From positions 1-33,908 of the forward strand of contig JAFGNV010000184.1 of assembly GCA_016926805.1 (NCBI GenBank): DNA of 33,908 nucleotides, given 5' to 3'. The position numbers were made by a program, and so were the translations under genes. Positions 6,246-13,806 of the stretch are shown here, one piece after another. Below the pieces are notes generated by a model. That model was not told the DNA's origin and ran no database searches. It saw only the letters and a program-made list of their open reading frames with translations. The stretch is from Anaerolineae bacterium (GTDB taxonomy: Bacteria > Chloroflexota > Anaerolineae > 4572-78 > J111). Positions within the stretch are counted from its first letter, which is position 1. Each line of letters starts with the position of its first letter.

Positions 6246-7361
6246 TCAGCCCGGGTCAGTATCTACCGCGGGCAAGGTGAAAGAAAAAATACTGCCTTGC
6301 CCCATATTACTCTCCACGCCCACTTTCCCGCCGAGTTTTTCGACAATATGCTGCACAATTGATAACCCCAAACCATGGCCCTTCGCTCGCGTCTGGTCGA
6401 GACGGGTAAAAGGCATAAACAGTTGCGGTTGCGAATCGAGCGGCAGGCCTGGCCCGTTGTCGCGCACCCAAAAGCAAATCAAGCCATTTTTTTGTGGGCT
6501 GGCTCCCAACTCCAGGCAAGGTGGTTGTCCGCCATATTTTAGACCATTGCTAATATAATTAACCCAAACTTCTTCAATCCATTGCGTATGGCCTAACGCC
6601 ACTGGCCAGTCATCCGCTGCCTTCACCTCAGCCTGATATTGCTCAATCAAATAATCCAGCCGCAGCAACGCTTCATTTACAATGTGCCCCATATCCAACG
6701 GTTGCACCTTGATTTCGTTCTGGCGGATGCTGGCTAGCAGGAGCAACTCTTCAACAATGTTGCTCATTTTATAGCTGGTTTGGGCAATTGTCTGCAATAG
6801 TTCCTCAACCTGCCCGGGCGGGATGGTTGACCAGTTGTCGAGTAGAAAGCTGATATAACCGCCAATAATTCCCAGCGGACTCTTAAGGTCGTGGGCCACG
6901 GTGTGGGCAAAGGTATCGAGTTCGGCAATCAGCCGGTCGCGTTCGGTGATTTGTTGGTGCAAACTCTTTTGCAAATTTTTAAGGGTTACGTGGGTGGTAA
7001 TGCGGGCCACTACCTCTTCCGGTTGGAGCGGTTTGGTGATGTGGTCCACCGCCCCCAATTCAAAACCTTTAACCTTATCGGCGGTGTTGGCGAGGCCCGT
7101 CATAAAAATCACGGGAATGTCTTTGGTCTGATCATTTTCCTTCAAGCGGCGACACGTTTCAAAGCCGTCCATCACCGGCATCACCACATCCAGGAGAATC
7201 AAGTCGGGTTTAAGGGTTTCAATCTGAGCCAGGGCTACTTGCCCGTTCTTGGCCATCGACACCGCAAAACCCTCGCTTCGTAAAAAATCACATAACAATT
7301 CCAGGTATTCCGGGCCATCGTCGACAATTAAGAGGGTGCCTTTTTTGTCTTCTTTTGCCAT
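6246..7361 (-). CDS. Receiver-histidine kinase (cytoplasmic hybrid sensor)
   Basis: The 371-residue protein begins with a receiver domain (about 8-125): acidic pair D14/D15, phosphoacceptor D58 in LILLDVVMP and K110 in HITKPL. A short coiled linker (125-150) leads to a HisKA domain with H157 in VAHDLKSPL, and a HATPase domain with the N box (VNYISNGLKYG), G1 box (DNGPGL) and G2 box (GHGLGLSI). There are no membrane segments, so the input must come through the receiver from another kinase. Proteins with this order are common in cyanobacteria and Chloroflexota. A second kinase and receiver pair at 12113-13563 is a possible partner, but nothing shows this directly. Confidence 0.9.
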   Translation of the reverse strand: MAKEDKKGTLLIVDDGPEYLELLCDFLRSEGFAVSMAKNGQVALAQIETLKPDLILLDVVMPVMDGFETCRRLKENDQTKDIPVIFMTGLANTADKVKGFELGAVDHITKPLQPEEVVARITTHVTLKNLQKSLHQQITERDRLIAELDTFAHTVAHDLKSPLGIIGGYISFLLDNWSTIPPGQVEELLQTIAQTSYKMSNIVEELLLLASIRQNEIKVQPLDMGHIVNEALLRLDYLIEQYQAEVKAADDWPVALGHTQWIEEVWVNYISNGLKYGGQPPCLELGASPQKNGLICFWVRDNGPGLPLDSQPQLFMPFTRLDQTRAKGHGLGLSIVQHIVEKLGGKVGVESNMGQGSIFSFTLPAVDTDPG

Positions 7362-7382
7362 TGATCACCGGTCCTTGATGAG

Positions 7383-7411
7383 GCTATATTATCCTGCGAG
7401 GATTTTGGCAA
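7383..7411 (-). promoter_or_regulatory. Possible promoter of the receiver-kinase gene
   Basis: On the minus strand TTGCCA (7411-7406), 17 bases, TATAGC (7388-7383). The predicted start is near 7376, about 15 bases before the ATG at 7361. Spacing is ideal, but the -10 is only fair. Confidence 0.4.
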
Positions 7412-7504
7412 TGGGGGTGGTCAACCCGGGCTGCCGGTAACAGGGTATATAAGAGACACATCTTTCCCATTATACCATAAAACTTCTTTTTTTCACCCAA
7501 TTTG

Positions 7505-7513
7505 TGGTACAAT
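7505..7513 (+). promoter_or_regulatory. Extended -10 element of uvrC
   Basis: TGG-TACAAT (7505-7513) matches the TGn extended -10. It ends only 9 bases before the ATG at 7523, so a transcript from it would be nearly leaderless. No SD is visible in front of the ATG. No good -35 is seen, which extended -10 promoters do not need. Confidence 0.45.
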
Positions 7514-7522
7514 ATTTCCATT

Positions 7523-9391
7523 ATGGCCTCATCCAAGCTCGACCAAACCCTAAAAAACCTGCCGGCCCGGCCAGGGGTTTACCTGCATAAAAACGCCCAG
7601 GGCAAAGTAATTTACGTGGGTAAGGCGGTCAACCTGAAAAACCGGGTGCGTTCTTACTTCCACAAGTCGGCCCAGACCAACAGCCCCAAAACGCGCCGGT
7701 TGGTGGACGAGATTGCCGACATCGAGTTCATTGTGGCCGATAGCGAGCTGGAAGCGCTGCTGCTGGAAAACACGCTCATCAAAAAATACCAGCCGCGCTT
7801 CAATGTGCGGCTCAAGGACGACAAACGTTACCCTTACATCAAAGTTCATTGGCAAGACCCCTTTCCCCGGGTCACCACCACGCGCCGCCTGCAAAACGAC
7901 GGCGCGCGCTACTTTGGCCCCTATACCGCGGCCTGGGCCGCCTACCAGACCCTGGATTTGGTCCGCAAGATTTTTCCGTATCTCACCTGCACCCGCGCCA
8001 TCGACGGCAAAGACGAGCGGGCCTGTCTGTACTATCATATTGGCCGTTGCGCGGCGCCCTGTATTGGGGTGGTTAGTCAGGCAGAGTACCGGCAGATCAT
8101 CGACAATTTGTGCGACTTTTTGAGCGGCAATATCGAGCCGGTGGTGGCCGATATTCAGCGCCAGATGGCCGAGGCCGCCGAGGCGTTGGATTTTGAACGG
8201 GCCGCGCAGTTGCGCGATCAGCTTCGCGCCATCGAACAGGTGGTGGAAAAACAAAAGGTGGTTAATACCAAAACCATGGACGAGGATGTGATTGCCTTTG
8301 CCCGCGCCGACGGCGATGCCTGCGTGCAGGTCTTCTTTATTCGCGGGGGGAAGTTGGTGGGCCGGGACTACTTTGTTTTGGAGGGCACGGCGGAAGAGGA
8401 AGATGCGGAAATTATGACCTCTTTCCTGAAACAGTTTTACGACCAGTCGCCGAGTGTGCCGCCCCAGATATTGCTGCCCCACGAGGTAGACGAGCTGATG
8501 ATTATCCGCGATTGGCTGCAAGGCAAGCGGGGCGATAAAGTTTCGCTGAAGGTGCCGCGCCGGGGTAAACAACGACAATTGCTGGAAATGGCGGCGGAAA
8601 ATGCGGTAGAAACCCTCAATCACCTTCGCGCTCAGTGGGCCGCCGACGAGAGCAAACAAACCGAAGGCCTGACCGAATTGCAGCAGGCGCTCGACCTGCC
8701 GGAAACGCCACTACGCATTGAGTGTTACGACATTAGCACGTTGCAAGGCACGCACACCGTCGGCTCGATGGTGGTGTTTGCCAAGGGGGTGCCCCGTAAA
8801 AGCGACTACCGCCGCTTCAAGATCAAGGCGGTGGCCGGTCAGGATGATTACGCCAGCATGCAGGAGATGCTGCGTCGCCGTTTCAAACGGATGACCGACG
8901 AAGGCTATCGAGACACATCTAAAATTGAAAAAAGCGGCGATAAGAGCGAGGATGCCTGGGCGTTGATTCCTAACCTGGTTATTATCGACGGCGGCAAGGG
9001 CCAGTTGAATGCTGCCCTGGAAGTTTTAGATGAGTTTGAATTGCGCGACGCCATCCCCATTGTCGGCTTGGCCAAACGGGAGGAAGAGATTTTTGTCCCT
9101 GGCGAGTCGAACTCGATTATGCTGCCGCGCAACTCGCAGGCCCTGTTTTTGGTGCAGCGTATCCGCGACGAGGCGCACCGTTTTGGCGTAACTTACCATC
9201 GCACGTTGCGGGGTAAAAGCGCGGTCCATTCCGGGCTGGACGATGTCGAAGGCATTGGCCCCAAACGTCGCCGGGCCTTATTGCAAAAATTCGGTTCTAT
9301 CCAGGCCATTCGTGAGGCCAGTGTGGAAGAACTTGCTGCTATACCGGGGATGACCAGAAGAGCGGCTCAGGTATTGAAAGATACCCTGTAG
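7523..9391 (+). CDS. uvrC: Excinuclease ABC subunit C (nucleotide excision repair)
   Basis: UvrC makes the 3' and 5' cuts beside a lesion marked by UvrA/UvrB. The 622-residue product has the N-terminal GIY-YIG nuclease (ARPGVYLHKN, VIYVGKAVNLKNRVRSYF, and SELEALLLEN holding the catalytic Glu), the conserved KYPYIK-like segment KDDKRYPYIKV, a Cys region (YLTCTRAI, CLYYHIGRCAAPC), the UVR helix hairpin that binds UvrB (LDFERAAQLRDQL), the RNase-H-like second nuclease (IECYDISTLQG, NLVIIDGGKGQL) and C-terminal helix-hairpin-helix motifs (VEGIGPKRRRALLQKFG, AAIPGM). The start is set at ATG 7523 rather than the in-frame TTG at 7502, since the latter lies in the promoter. Length and domain order are standard, and no operon partner is seen. 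Confidence 0.96.
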   Translation: MASSKLDQTLKNLPARPGVYLHKNAQGKVIYVGKAVNLKNRVRSYFHKSAQTNSPKTRRLVDEIADIEFIVADSELEALLLENTLIKKYQPRFNVRLKDDKRYPYIKVHWQDPFPRVTTTRRLQNDGARYFGPYTAAWAAYQTLDLVRKIFPYLTCTRAIDGKDERACLYYHIGRCAAPCIGVVSQAEYRQIIDNLCDFLSGNIEPVVADIQRQMAEAAEALDFERAAQLRDQLRAIEQVVEKQKVVNTKTMDEDVIAFARADGDACVQVFFIRGGKLVGRDYFVLEGTAEEEDAEIMTSFLKQFYDQSPSVPPQILLPHEVDELMIIRDWLQGKRGDKVSLKVPRRGKQRQLLEMAAENAVETLNHLRAQWAADESKQTEGLTELQQALDLPETPLRIECYDISTLQGTHTVGSMVVFAKGVPRKSDYRRFKIKAVAGQDDYASMQEMLRRRFKRMTDEGYRDTSKIEKSGDKSEDAWALIPNLVIIDGGKGQLNAALEVLDEFELRDAIPIVGLAKREEEIFVPGESNSIMLPRNSQALFLVQRIRDEAHRFGVTYHRTLRGKSAVHSGLDDVEGIGPKRRRALLQKFGSIQAIREASVEELAAIPGMTRRAAQVLKDTL

Positions 9392-9397
9392 TGTATT

Positions 9398-9430
9398 TTG
9401 TAGAGACAGAATAATATTCTGTCCCTACAA
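9398..9430. repeat. Hairpin repeat after uvrC
   Basis: TTGTAGAGACAGAAT (9398-9412), loop AAT, then ATTCTGTCCCTACAA (9416-9430): 14 of 15 positions pair. There is no T-run, so termination would be weak. The rest of 9431-9570 holds no gene and only a weak TTGTTA-N16-TATACC promoter-like pair before the ABC ATPase. Confidence 0.7.
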
Positions 9431-9570
9431 AGTGACATTTCTACCTGGCAGTATTTATGCAATCCTGTACCAAGACGGATAGCTAATTGTTAGCTTGCGG
9501 ATAGGCAATATACCCCAGCCAGTAGTATCATACTTAGCAATTCAGCCGTCATTCCCAAAAATAATCAAGT

Positions 9571-10527
9571 ATGACTCTTTACCTTTCCGCCCAACACGTG
9601 CAAAAATCCTATAACGGTACCGTGGCCCTGCAAGACGTATCGCTGGAGCTGGGTCAAGGCGAGATTTTGGCCCTGCTTGGCCCCAACGGCGCGGGCAAAA
9701 CCACCTTCATCAAAATTCTGGCCACCGTATTGATGAAAGACCGGGGCCAGGTACAAATCTTTGGCTACGATCTGGATCAACATGCCGAAACAATCCGGCA
9801 CCTGTTTGGCTACGTGGGCCAGGATACGGAACGTTCGGCCTACGCCCGGCTGACTGTGGTGGAAAACCTGCACTTCTTTGGCGCGTTAAGGGGGTTGACC
9901 AAAACGCAGATCAGACAGCAGATCGAGAAGTTGGCCACTTATTTTGATTTCCACGCCAATCTTGGTAAACAGTTTGTCCATCTGTCCGGTGGGCAGAAAC
10001 AAACGGTAGTGATTATGCGGGCTTTGTTGCACGATCCCCCGCTGGTTTACCTGGACGAACCCACCAAGGGACTCGACCCTATTATTGCCAAGAAGATCCG
10101 TACTTTCCTTAAAAAATTTGTAGTGGAAGAAGACAAATCTCTCCTGCTCACCTCCCATGTTCTGTCCGAAGTGGACGAGCTGGCCGACCGGGTGGCGCTG
10201 ATGCACCGGGGGACCATTCCGATTTCTGGCACTTCCGCAGAATTGAAAGCCGCCGTCGGCGCAACCGAATTTGTGGAAATAGAAAAGGATTCGCTGCCGC
10301 CAACTACGGTAGAAAAAATTCTACAGCTTGAGCCGGTGATCTGCAGCCTCGAGCGTAGCCCTCGCTGGCTCTCCTTTGGGGTGGTCGATTTAATGGGTGG
10401 GGCCGAGGCCGTCATCCGTACGCTCCGTCAGGATAAGGTGCAAACGGGATTTCGCCATCACACTGTGTCTCTGGAAGATGCGTTTGTTCATCATATTGGC
10501 GAGTTGGAGGAACGGTTCGATACGTAA
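9571..10527 (+). CDS. ABC transporter ATP-binding protein (ABC-2 exporter type)
   Basis: The 318-residue ATPase has Walker A GPNGAGKTT (37-45), Q-loop region YVGQDTERS (81-89), signature LSGGQKQ (138-144), Walker B LVYLDEP (158-164) with catalytic E163, the D-loop GLDP, and the switch His in LTSHVLSEVDELAD. The C-terminal 90 residues after the core match the extension seen in CcmA/DrrA-like drug and polysaccharide exporter ATPases. Its permease partner is most likely the ABC-2 protein at 11232-12116, separated by a DUF1349-like gene. The ATG at 9571 has no clear ribosome site. Confidence 0.92.
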   Translation: MTLYLSAQHVQKSYNGTVALQDVSLELGQGEILALLGPNGAGKTTFIKILATVLMKDRGQVQIFGYDLDQHAETIRHLFGYVGQDTERSAYARLTVVENLHFFGALRGLTKTQIRQQIEKLATYFDFHANLGKQFVHLSGGQKQTVVIMRALLHDPPLVYLDEPTKGLDPIIAKKIRTFLKKFVVEEDKSLLLTSHVLSEVDELADRVALMHRGTIPISGTSAELKAAVGATEFVEIEKDSLPPTTVEKILQLEPVICSLERSPRWLSFGVVDLMGGAEAVIRTLRQDKVQTGFRHHTVSLEDAFVHHIGELEERFDT

Positions 10528-10591
10528 CCTTCACCTGGGCTAAAACCAAATGTAGACGGCCCAGATAAATTCAATAAATTTGGAGGAAACG

Positions 10592-11200
10592 ATGCCTGAG
10601 ATTTATGAAAAGTTTACTCACCCCCAGTTGCCGCAGGGCTTTTTTTGGTACAATGAGCCACAGGAATTTCGCGTGGGTAATGGCCTAGAAATTGTGACCA
10701 AGCCTGAAACCGATTTTTGGCAGAGAAGCCATTATGGTTTCAGAAACGATAACGGTCATTTTCTATTTACCGAACTGGAAGGAGACTTTGCTATCAGCAC
10801 CCAGAGCATCTTTGAGCCGCAAGCAAAATATGACCAATGTGGATTGATGATCAGGCTTGATGCCGAGAACTGGATCAAGGTTTCGGTGGAATATGAAGAC
10901 GAGCAGGTAAGCCGGTTAGGTTCGGTGGTGACTAACCTGGGATATTCCGACTGGGCCACCCAGGATATAGCCTCGACCACCGGAGAGATATGGTACAAAA
11001 TCAGCAAAAATGGTAGCGATTTCCTGTTAGAAAATTCGTTTGACGGGGTTAACTGGTTTCAAATGAGGATAACGCATCTGCATCAAATTTCCTCTCGCGT
11101 GAAAGCCGGTATTTATGCCTGTAGTCCCATCGGCTCGATGTTTCGCTGTAAGTTTGCTTCTTTGGTTATTTCTGAAAACCGGTGGTTTCATCCGGCGTAG
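10592..11200 (+). CDS. DUF1349-like beta-sandwich protein
   Basis: ATG at 10592 is chosen because GGAGGAAAC (10582-10590) directly precedes it; the TTG at 10580 lies inside that ribosome site. The 202-residue protein resembles DUF1349 (COG3506), a concanavalin-A-like fold of unknown role: FTHPQLPQGFFWYNEP at the N-terminus, DFWQRSHYGF, then FEPQAKYDQCGLMIR, ENWIKVSVEYED, and SFDGVNWFQMR with AGIYACSP near the end. There is no signal peptide or membrane segment. It lies 64 bases after the ABC ATPase and 31 bases before the permease, so it is probably part of that transcript. The ligand is unknown. Confidence 0.75.
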   Translation: MPEIYEKFTHPQLPQGFFWYNEPQEFRVGNGLEIVTKPETDFWQRSHYGFRNDNGHFLFTELEGDFAISTQSIFEPQAKYDQCGLMIRLDAENWIKVSVEYEDEQVSRLGSVVTNLGYSDWATQDIASTTGEIWYKISKNGSDFLLENSFDGVNWFQMRITHLHQISSRVKAGIYACSPIGSMFRCKFASLVISENRWFHPA

Positions 11201-11231
11201 AATTGCAATCAGGTCAAACAAGGTATCCAAA

Positions 11232-12116
11232 ATGCAGACAAACATTGCCCGGTCAATGATAATGGCGCCAGCCGGTTCGATCCAGAGTTTGTCCCGGCCC
11301 ACTTCCGCCTGGACCACGATGGCGGCGACGGTGGTAAAGGGTTTGCGAGTGCATACCCGTTACCTGCCCAACCTGATCGGTAATTTTGTGCAAATTGCTA
11401 TCAGAGTGGTCTTCTTTCTGTTGCTGGCTCATTCGGTGGCTTTCCGCACCGGCGGGACCTCCGACCAGGAACTTGCCGGTCAGGAGTTGTTCATTTTCTT
11501 TCTGGGAGCCATGTTGATCTTGCTGTTCAACTGGCCCACCCTCTGGGGGCCTATCCAGGCGGTGTCTAATGATCTCTACAACGGCACGTTAGAGTTTTTG
11601 TATAGCAGTCCCGGTTCGCGTTATGCCTATTACATCGGCACCGTTGTCACCGAAATTGTAATCAGCTTGGTCTTCTTTGTGCCGCTTTATCTGTTTTTGG
11701 CCTTCTATTCCCAGGCAGGCGTCTCCAATATGTTCATGGTATTTTTGGTCTGTCTGGTTGTGGCCGTTGCTTTAACGGCAATGGGGATTATGATTGCCTT
11801 GCTGGCGTTGTTGTGGCGGCAGGTGAGTTCCATTGCCAACGTGGTGGGGGTGTTGTTTGAATTTCTGGCTGGGGCCTATTTGCCGGTTACCGCTTTTCCA
11901 CAAAGTTTGCAGTACCTGGCCTATCTTCTACCTTACACCTGGGGCTATGATCTGATTCGTTACTACAGTTTTGGCGGAGACTGGCCGACGCTGCGGCCGG
12001 TCTGGCAGGAATGGGGATTTCTATTTTTATACGCCGTGCTTTACACCGTTCTATCTCGCTATTTATTGAAAAAGGCCGAACAAAAAGCCAAACAGAGCGG
12101 TTTACATGTGATTTAG
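11232..12116 (+). CDS. ABC-2 type transporter permease
   Basis: A 294-residue membrane protein with about six hydrophobic helices (near 45-65, 85-105, 135-160, 170-195, 200-225, 260-280) and the ABC-2 hallmark LYNGTLEFLYSSPGSRYAYYIG between helices 2 and 3. LAGAYLPVTAFPQSLQYLAYLLPYTWGYDLIR near the end is the common exporter motif before the last helix. The ATG at 11232 follows the stop of the DUF1349 gene; further upstream in-frame starts would overlap that gene. It should pair with the ATPase at 9571-10527 to form an exporter of an unknown substrate. Its stop overlaps that of the convergent receiver gene by 4 bases. Confidence 0.86.
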   Translation: MQTNIARSMIMAPAGSIQSLSRPTSAWTTMAATVVKGLRVHTRYLPNLIGNFVQIAIRVVFFLLLAHSVAFRTGGTSDQELAGQELFIFFLGAMLILLFNWPTLWGPIQAVSNDLYNGTLEFLYSSPGSRYAYYIGTVVTEIVISLVFFVPLYLFLAFYSQAGVSNMFMVFLVCLVVAVALTAMGIMIALLALLWRQVSSIANVVGVLFEFLAGAYLPVTAFPQSLQYLAYLLPYTWGYDLIRYYSFGGDWPTLRPVWQEWGFLFLYAVLYTVLSRYLLKKAEQKAKQSGLHVI

Positions 12117-12538
12117 CGCCATTCCCACAACTCCTCCCCGGCCAAAATGGCCCGAATCTGGTCGGGGAAACGGCCAGGGCGGGTAGGTTTGCCGATGAAG
12201 CTGTCAAAGCCCGCGGCTTTGATACGGCGAATATCGGCAAACATTACGCTGGCGGTGAGAGCAACAACCTTGCTGTCTTTTAGTTGGGGATGGGCGCGAA
12301 TGCGTTTGAGCAGGTCAAAGCCGGTTTCACCCGGCATGTAGATGTCAACCAGAAAGAGGTCTACTTTAGGCAACTTTTTGGCCAGAGCCATCGCCTCGCT
12401 AACATTGGTGCGGGCGTGAACTTCCTGAGCGCCCGCCATTTTTAACAGGCTCATGGTGGCCCGGTAAGAGTTGGGATCATCCTCAACAATCACAATGGTG
12501 TAGTCGGCTAAGTTGAAGCCTTCAGGATCGACGCTCAT
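12113..12538 (-). CDS. Single-domain response regulator
   Basis: The 141-residue protein is a lone receiver domain: acidic pair D20-D21 (after E19), phosphoacceptor D65 in LFLVDIYMPG, T95 in ALTAS, and K117 in FIGKP. There is no output domain. It overlaps the kinase gene by 4 bases (ATGA, 12535-12538), so kinase and receiver are made together and should form a pair. The receiver may pass its phosphate on or act by protein contact. The first 12 residues are a short polar extension. Confidence 0.88.
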   Translation of the reverse strand: MSVDPEGFNLADYTIVIVEDDPNSYRATMSLLKMAGAQEVHARTNVSEAMALAKKLPKVDLFLVDIYMPGETGFDLLKRIRAHPQLKDSKVVALTASVMFADIRRIKAAGFDSFIGKPTRPGRFPDQIRAILAGEELWEWR

Positions 12539-13563
12539 AAAATCGTTGCCTCGTTCGTCGCGGTAAGGTCGGTATCTTTTTCATCGTCTATGGCGGGTTG
12601 AGGGGCTACCTTGAGGGGTAAGGTAAAGTGAAACGCAGACCCCCGGCCTACCTGGCTTTCCACCCACAGTTGGCCACCATGTAATTCGACAAACTTTTTA
12701 CTGATAGGCAGTCCCAATCCTGCGCCTGCTTTTCTTAAGGTAAAGGCTTCTTCGGCTTGTTGGAATTCTTCAAAGATTCGTTCAAAATCCTCTTCTCTAA
12801 TTCCAATCCCCGTGTCAATCACGCTGCATGTGAAATTACCATTGTTCTCTAAAACCCGCAAGGTAATATGACCCTCGTCGGTATATTTGGCGGCGTTCCC
12901 CAAAAGGTTGAGCAGAATTTGACGGATGCGTACTTTGTCCGCATCGATTTTGGGGAGGTTGGGGGGAATCTCCTGATGCAATTCAATCGGTTTGTCTTCG
13001 ATCAATCCGGCGACGGTTTTCATAACGCTGGTGCTAATTTCGGCCAGGTCTACCGGCTCCCAGAATAATTCCATTTGCCCGGCCTCGATTTTGGCCAGGT
13101 CTAACAGATCATTGGCAATGTCACGCAGCAGTTCCCCGGCTTCATAAATGCGGGTGAGGTAGTCTTGCATTTGTTCGATAGAGATGTGGCAGGGGTCGGT
13201 TTGCGAAAGGATGTAGGAAAAATTAATGATGGCCGTGAGGGGCGTGCGTAACTCATGGCTGAGATTGCTGATAAAACGATGTTTCAACTGGTTGGCTTCG
13301 GTGGCAGCATTTTCGGCTTCTTTGACCCGTTGATTGGCCATCTCCAGCATGGTATAAGCTTGCTGCAAATCTTGTTGGTAAACTCGATAACTGAGGTAAA
13401 AGGCCAAAAGAATAAGCGCGGATAAAATCCAGAAAGAGAACGTCAGGGCCTCGGCCCGGGCCACCAACGCCGCAAGTAAGAGGATGGCCGCCAGGATAAC
13501 GGCCAGCGATCCCCCAAGAATAATCCTATGTTTCTTTGAGAGGCGAAGGTTGGTATGTTGCAT
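12535..13563 (-). CDS. Membrane histidine kinase with two helices and no sensor domain
   Basis: The 342-residue kinase has two hydrophobic helices (about 13-35 and 41-60) with only a few residues between them, a coiled-coil linker (65-95), a HisKA domain with H103 in LSHELRTPL, and a HATPase domain with N223 (LLNLLGNAAKYTDEG), DTGIG at 250-254, and GAGLGL at 280-285. With no extracytoplasmic domain it probably senses the membrane itself or a partner. It is followed by its receiver with a 4-base overlap. The ATG has no clear SD in the preceding bases. 13564-13644 holds no gene. Confidence 0.9.
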   Translation of the reverse strand: MQHTNLRLSKKHRIILGGSLAVILAAILLLAALVARAEALTFSFWILSALILLAFYLSYRVYQQDLQQAYTMLEMANQRVKEAENAATEANQLKHRFISNLSHELRTPLTAIINFSYILSQTDPCHISIEQMQDYLTRIYEAGELLRDIANDLLDLAKIEAGQMELFWEPVDLAEISTSVMKTVAGLIEDKPIELHQEIPPNLPKIDADKVRIRQILLNLLGNAAKYTDEGHITLRVLENNGNFTCSVIDTGIGIREEDFERIFEEFQQAEEAFTLRKAGAGLGLPISKKFVELHGGQLWVESQVGRGSAFHFTLPLKVAPQPAIDDEKDTDLTATNEATIL

Positions 13564-13653
13564 GGGTTAAGGTTCAACAGAGCTTTGACAATAATAATAT
13601 AAATTCTATTGTAAACGCTGGTTTATGGCAAGTCAATTCCCTGATTGTCCTAT

Positions 13654-13767
13654 GGGTGCGTCCAGAAATTTTGGGCAACCTTCAGTTGCCCGAAATCTGG
13701 ACAAATCAGGGGGGATTCGGGGGTATCCCCCGCGTCCCCCGTCTGCCTTAAAATTTCGGACAGACCC
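13654..13767. repeat. Dispersed palindromic element, copy B, with 9-bp flanking repeat
   Basis: The outer ends GGGTGCGTCC and GGACAGACCC are imperfect inverse complements; arms CAGAAATTTTGGGC and TTAAAATTTCGG follow. An inner hairpin GGGCAACC/GGTTGCCC-like (13673-13691) and the core CAGGGGGGATTCGGGGGTAT then CCCCCGCGTCCCCCGTCTG are shared with copies A and C. TTGTCCTAT occurs exactly at 13645-13653 and again at 13768-13776, as a target-site duplication would. Confidence 0.78.
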
Positions 13768-13786
13768 TTGTCCTATGATGGATAAA

Positions 13787-13806
13787 CCCCAGGTTTACTC
13801 CTGGGG
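13787..13806 (-). terminator. Possible terminator of the kinase-membrane protein operon
   Basis: CCCCAGG (13787-13793), 6-base loop, CCTGGGG (13800-13806). On the minus strand it overlaps the stop codon of the membrane protein gene and is followed by TTTATC, a short T-run. Moderate support only. Confidence 0.4.

Noticed and set aside
7502..7522. TTG start giving seven more residues to UvrC
   Set aside because: The codons lie in the extended -10 element, and the family N-terminus fits the ATG at 7523.
7550..8659. A 369-residue open frame on the minus strand
   Set aside because: It is antisense to uvrC, which has full family motifs. Composition fits a shadow frame.
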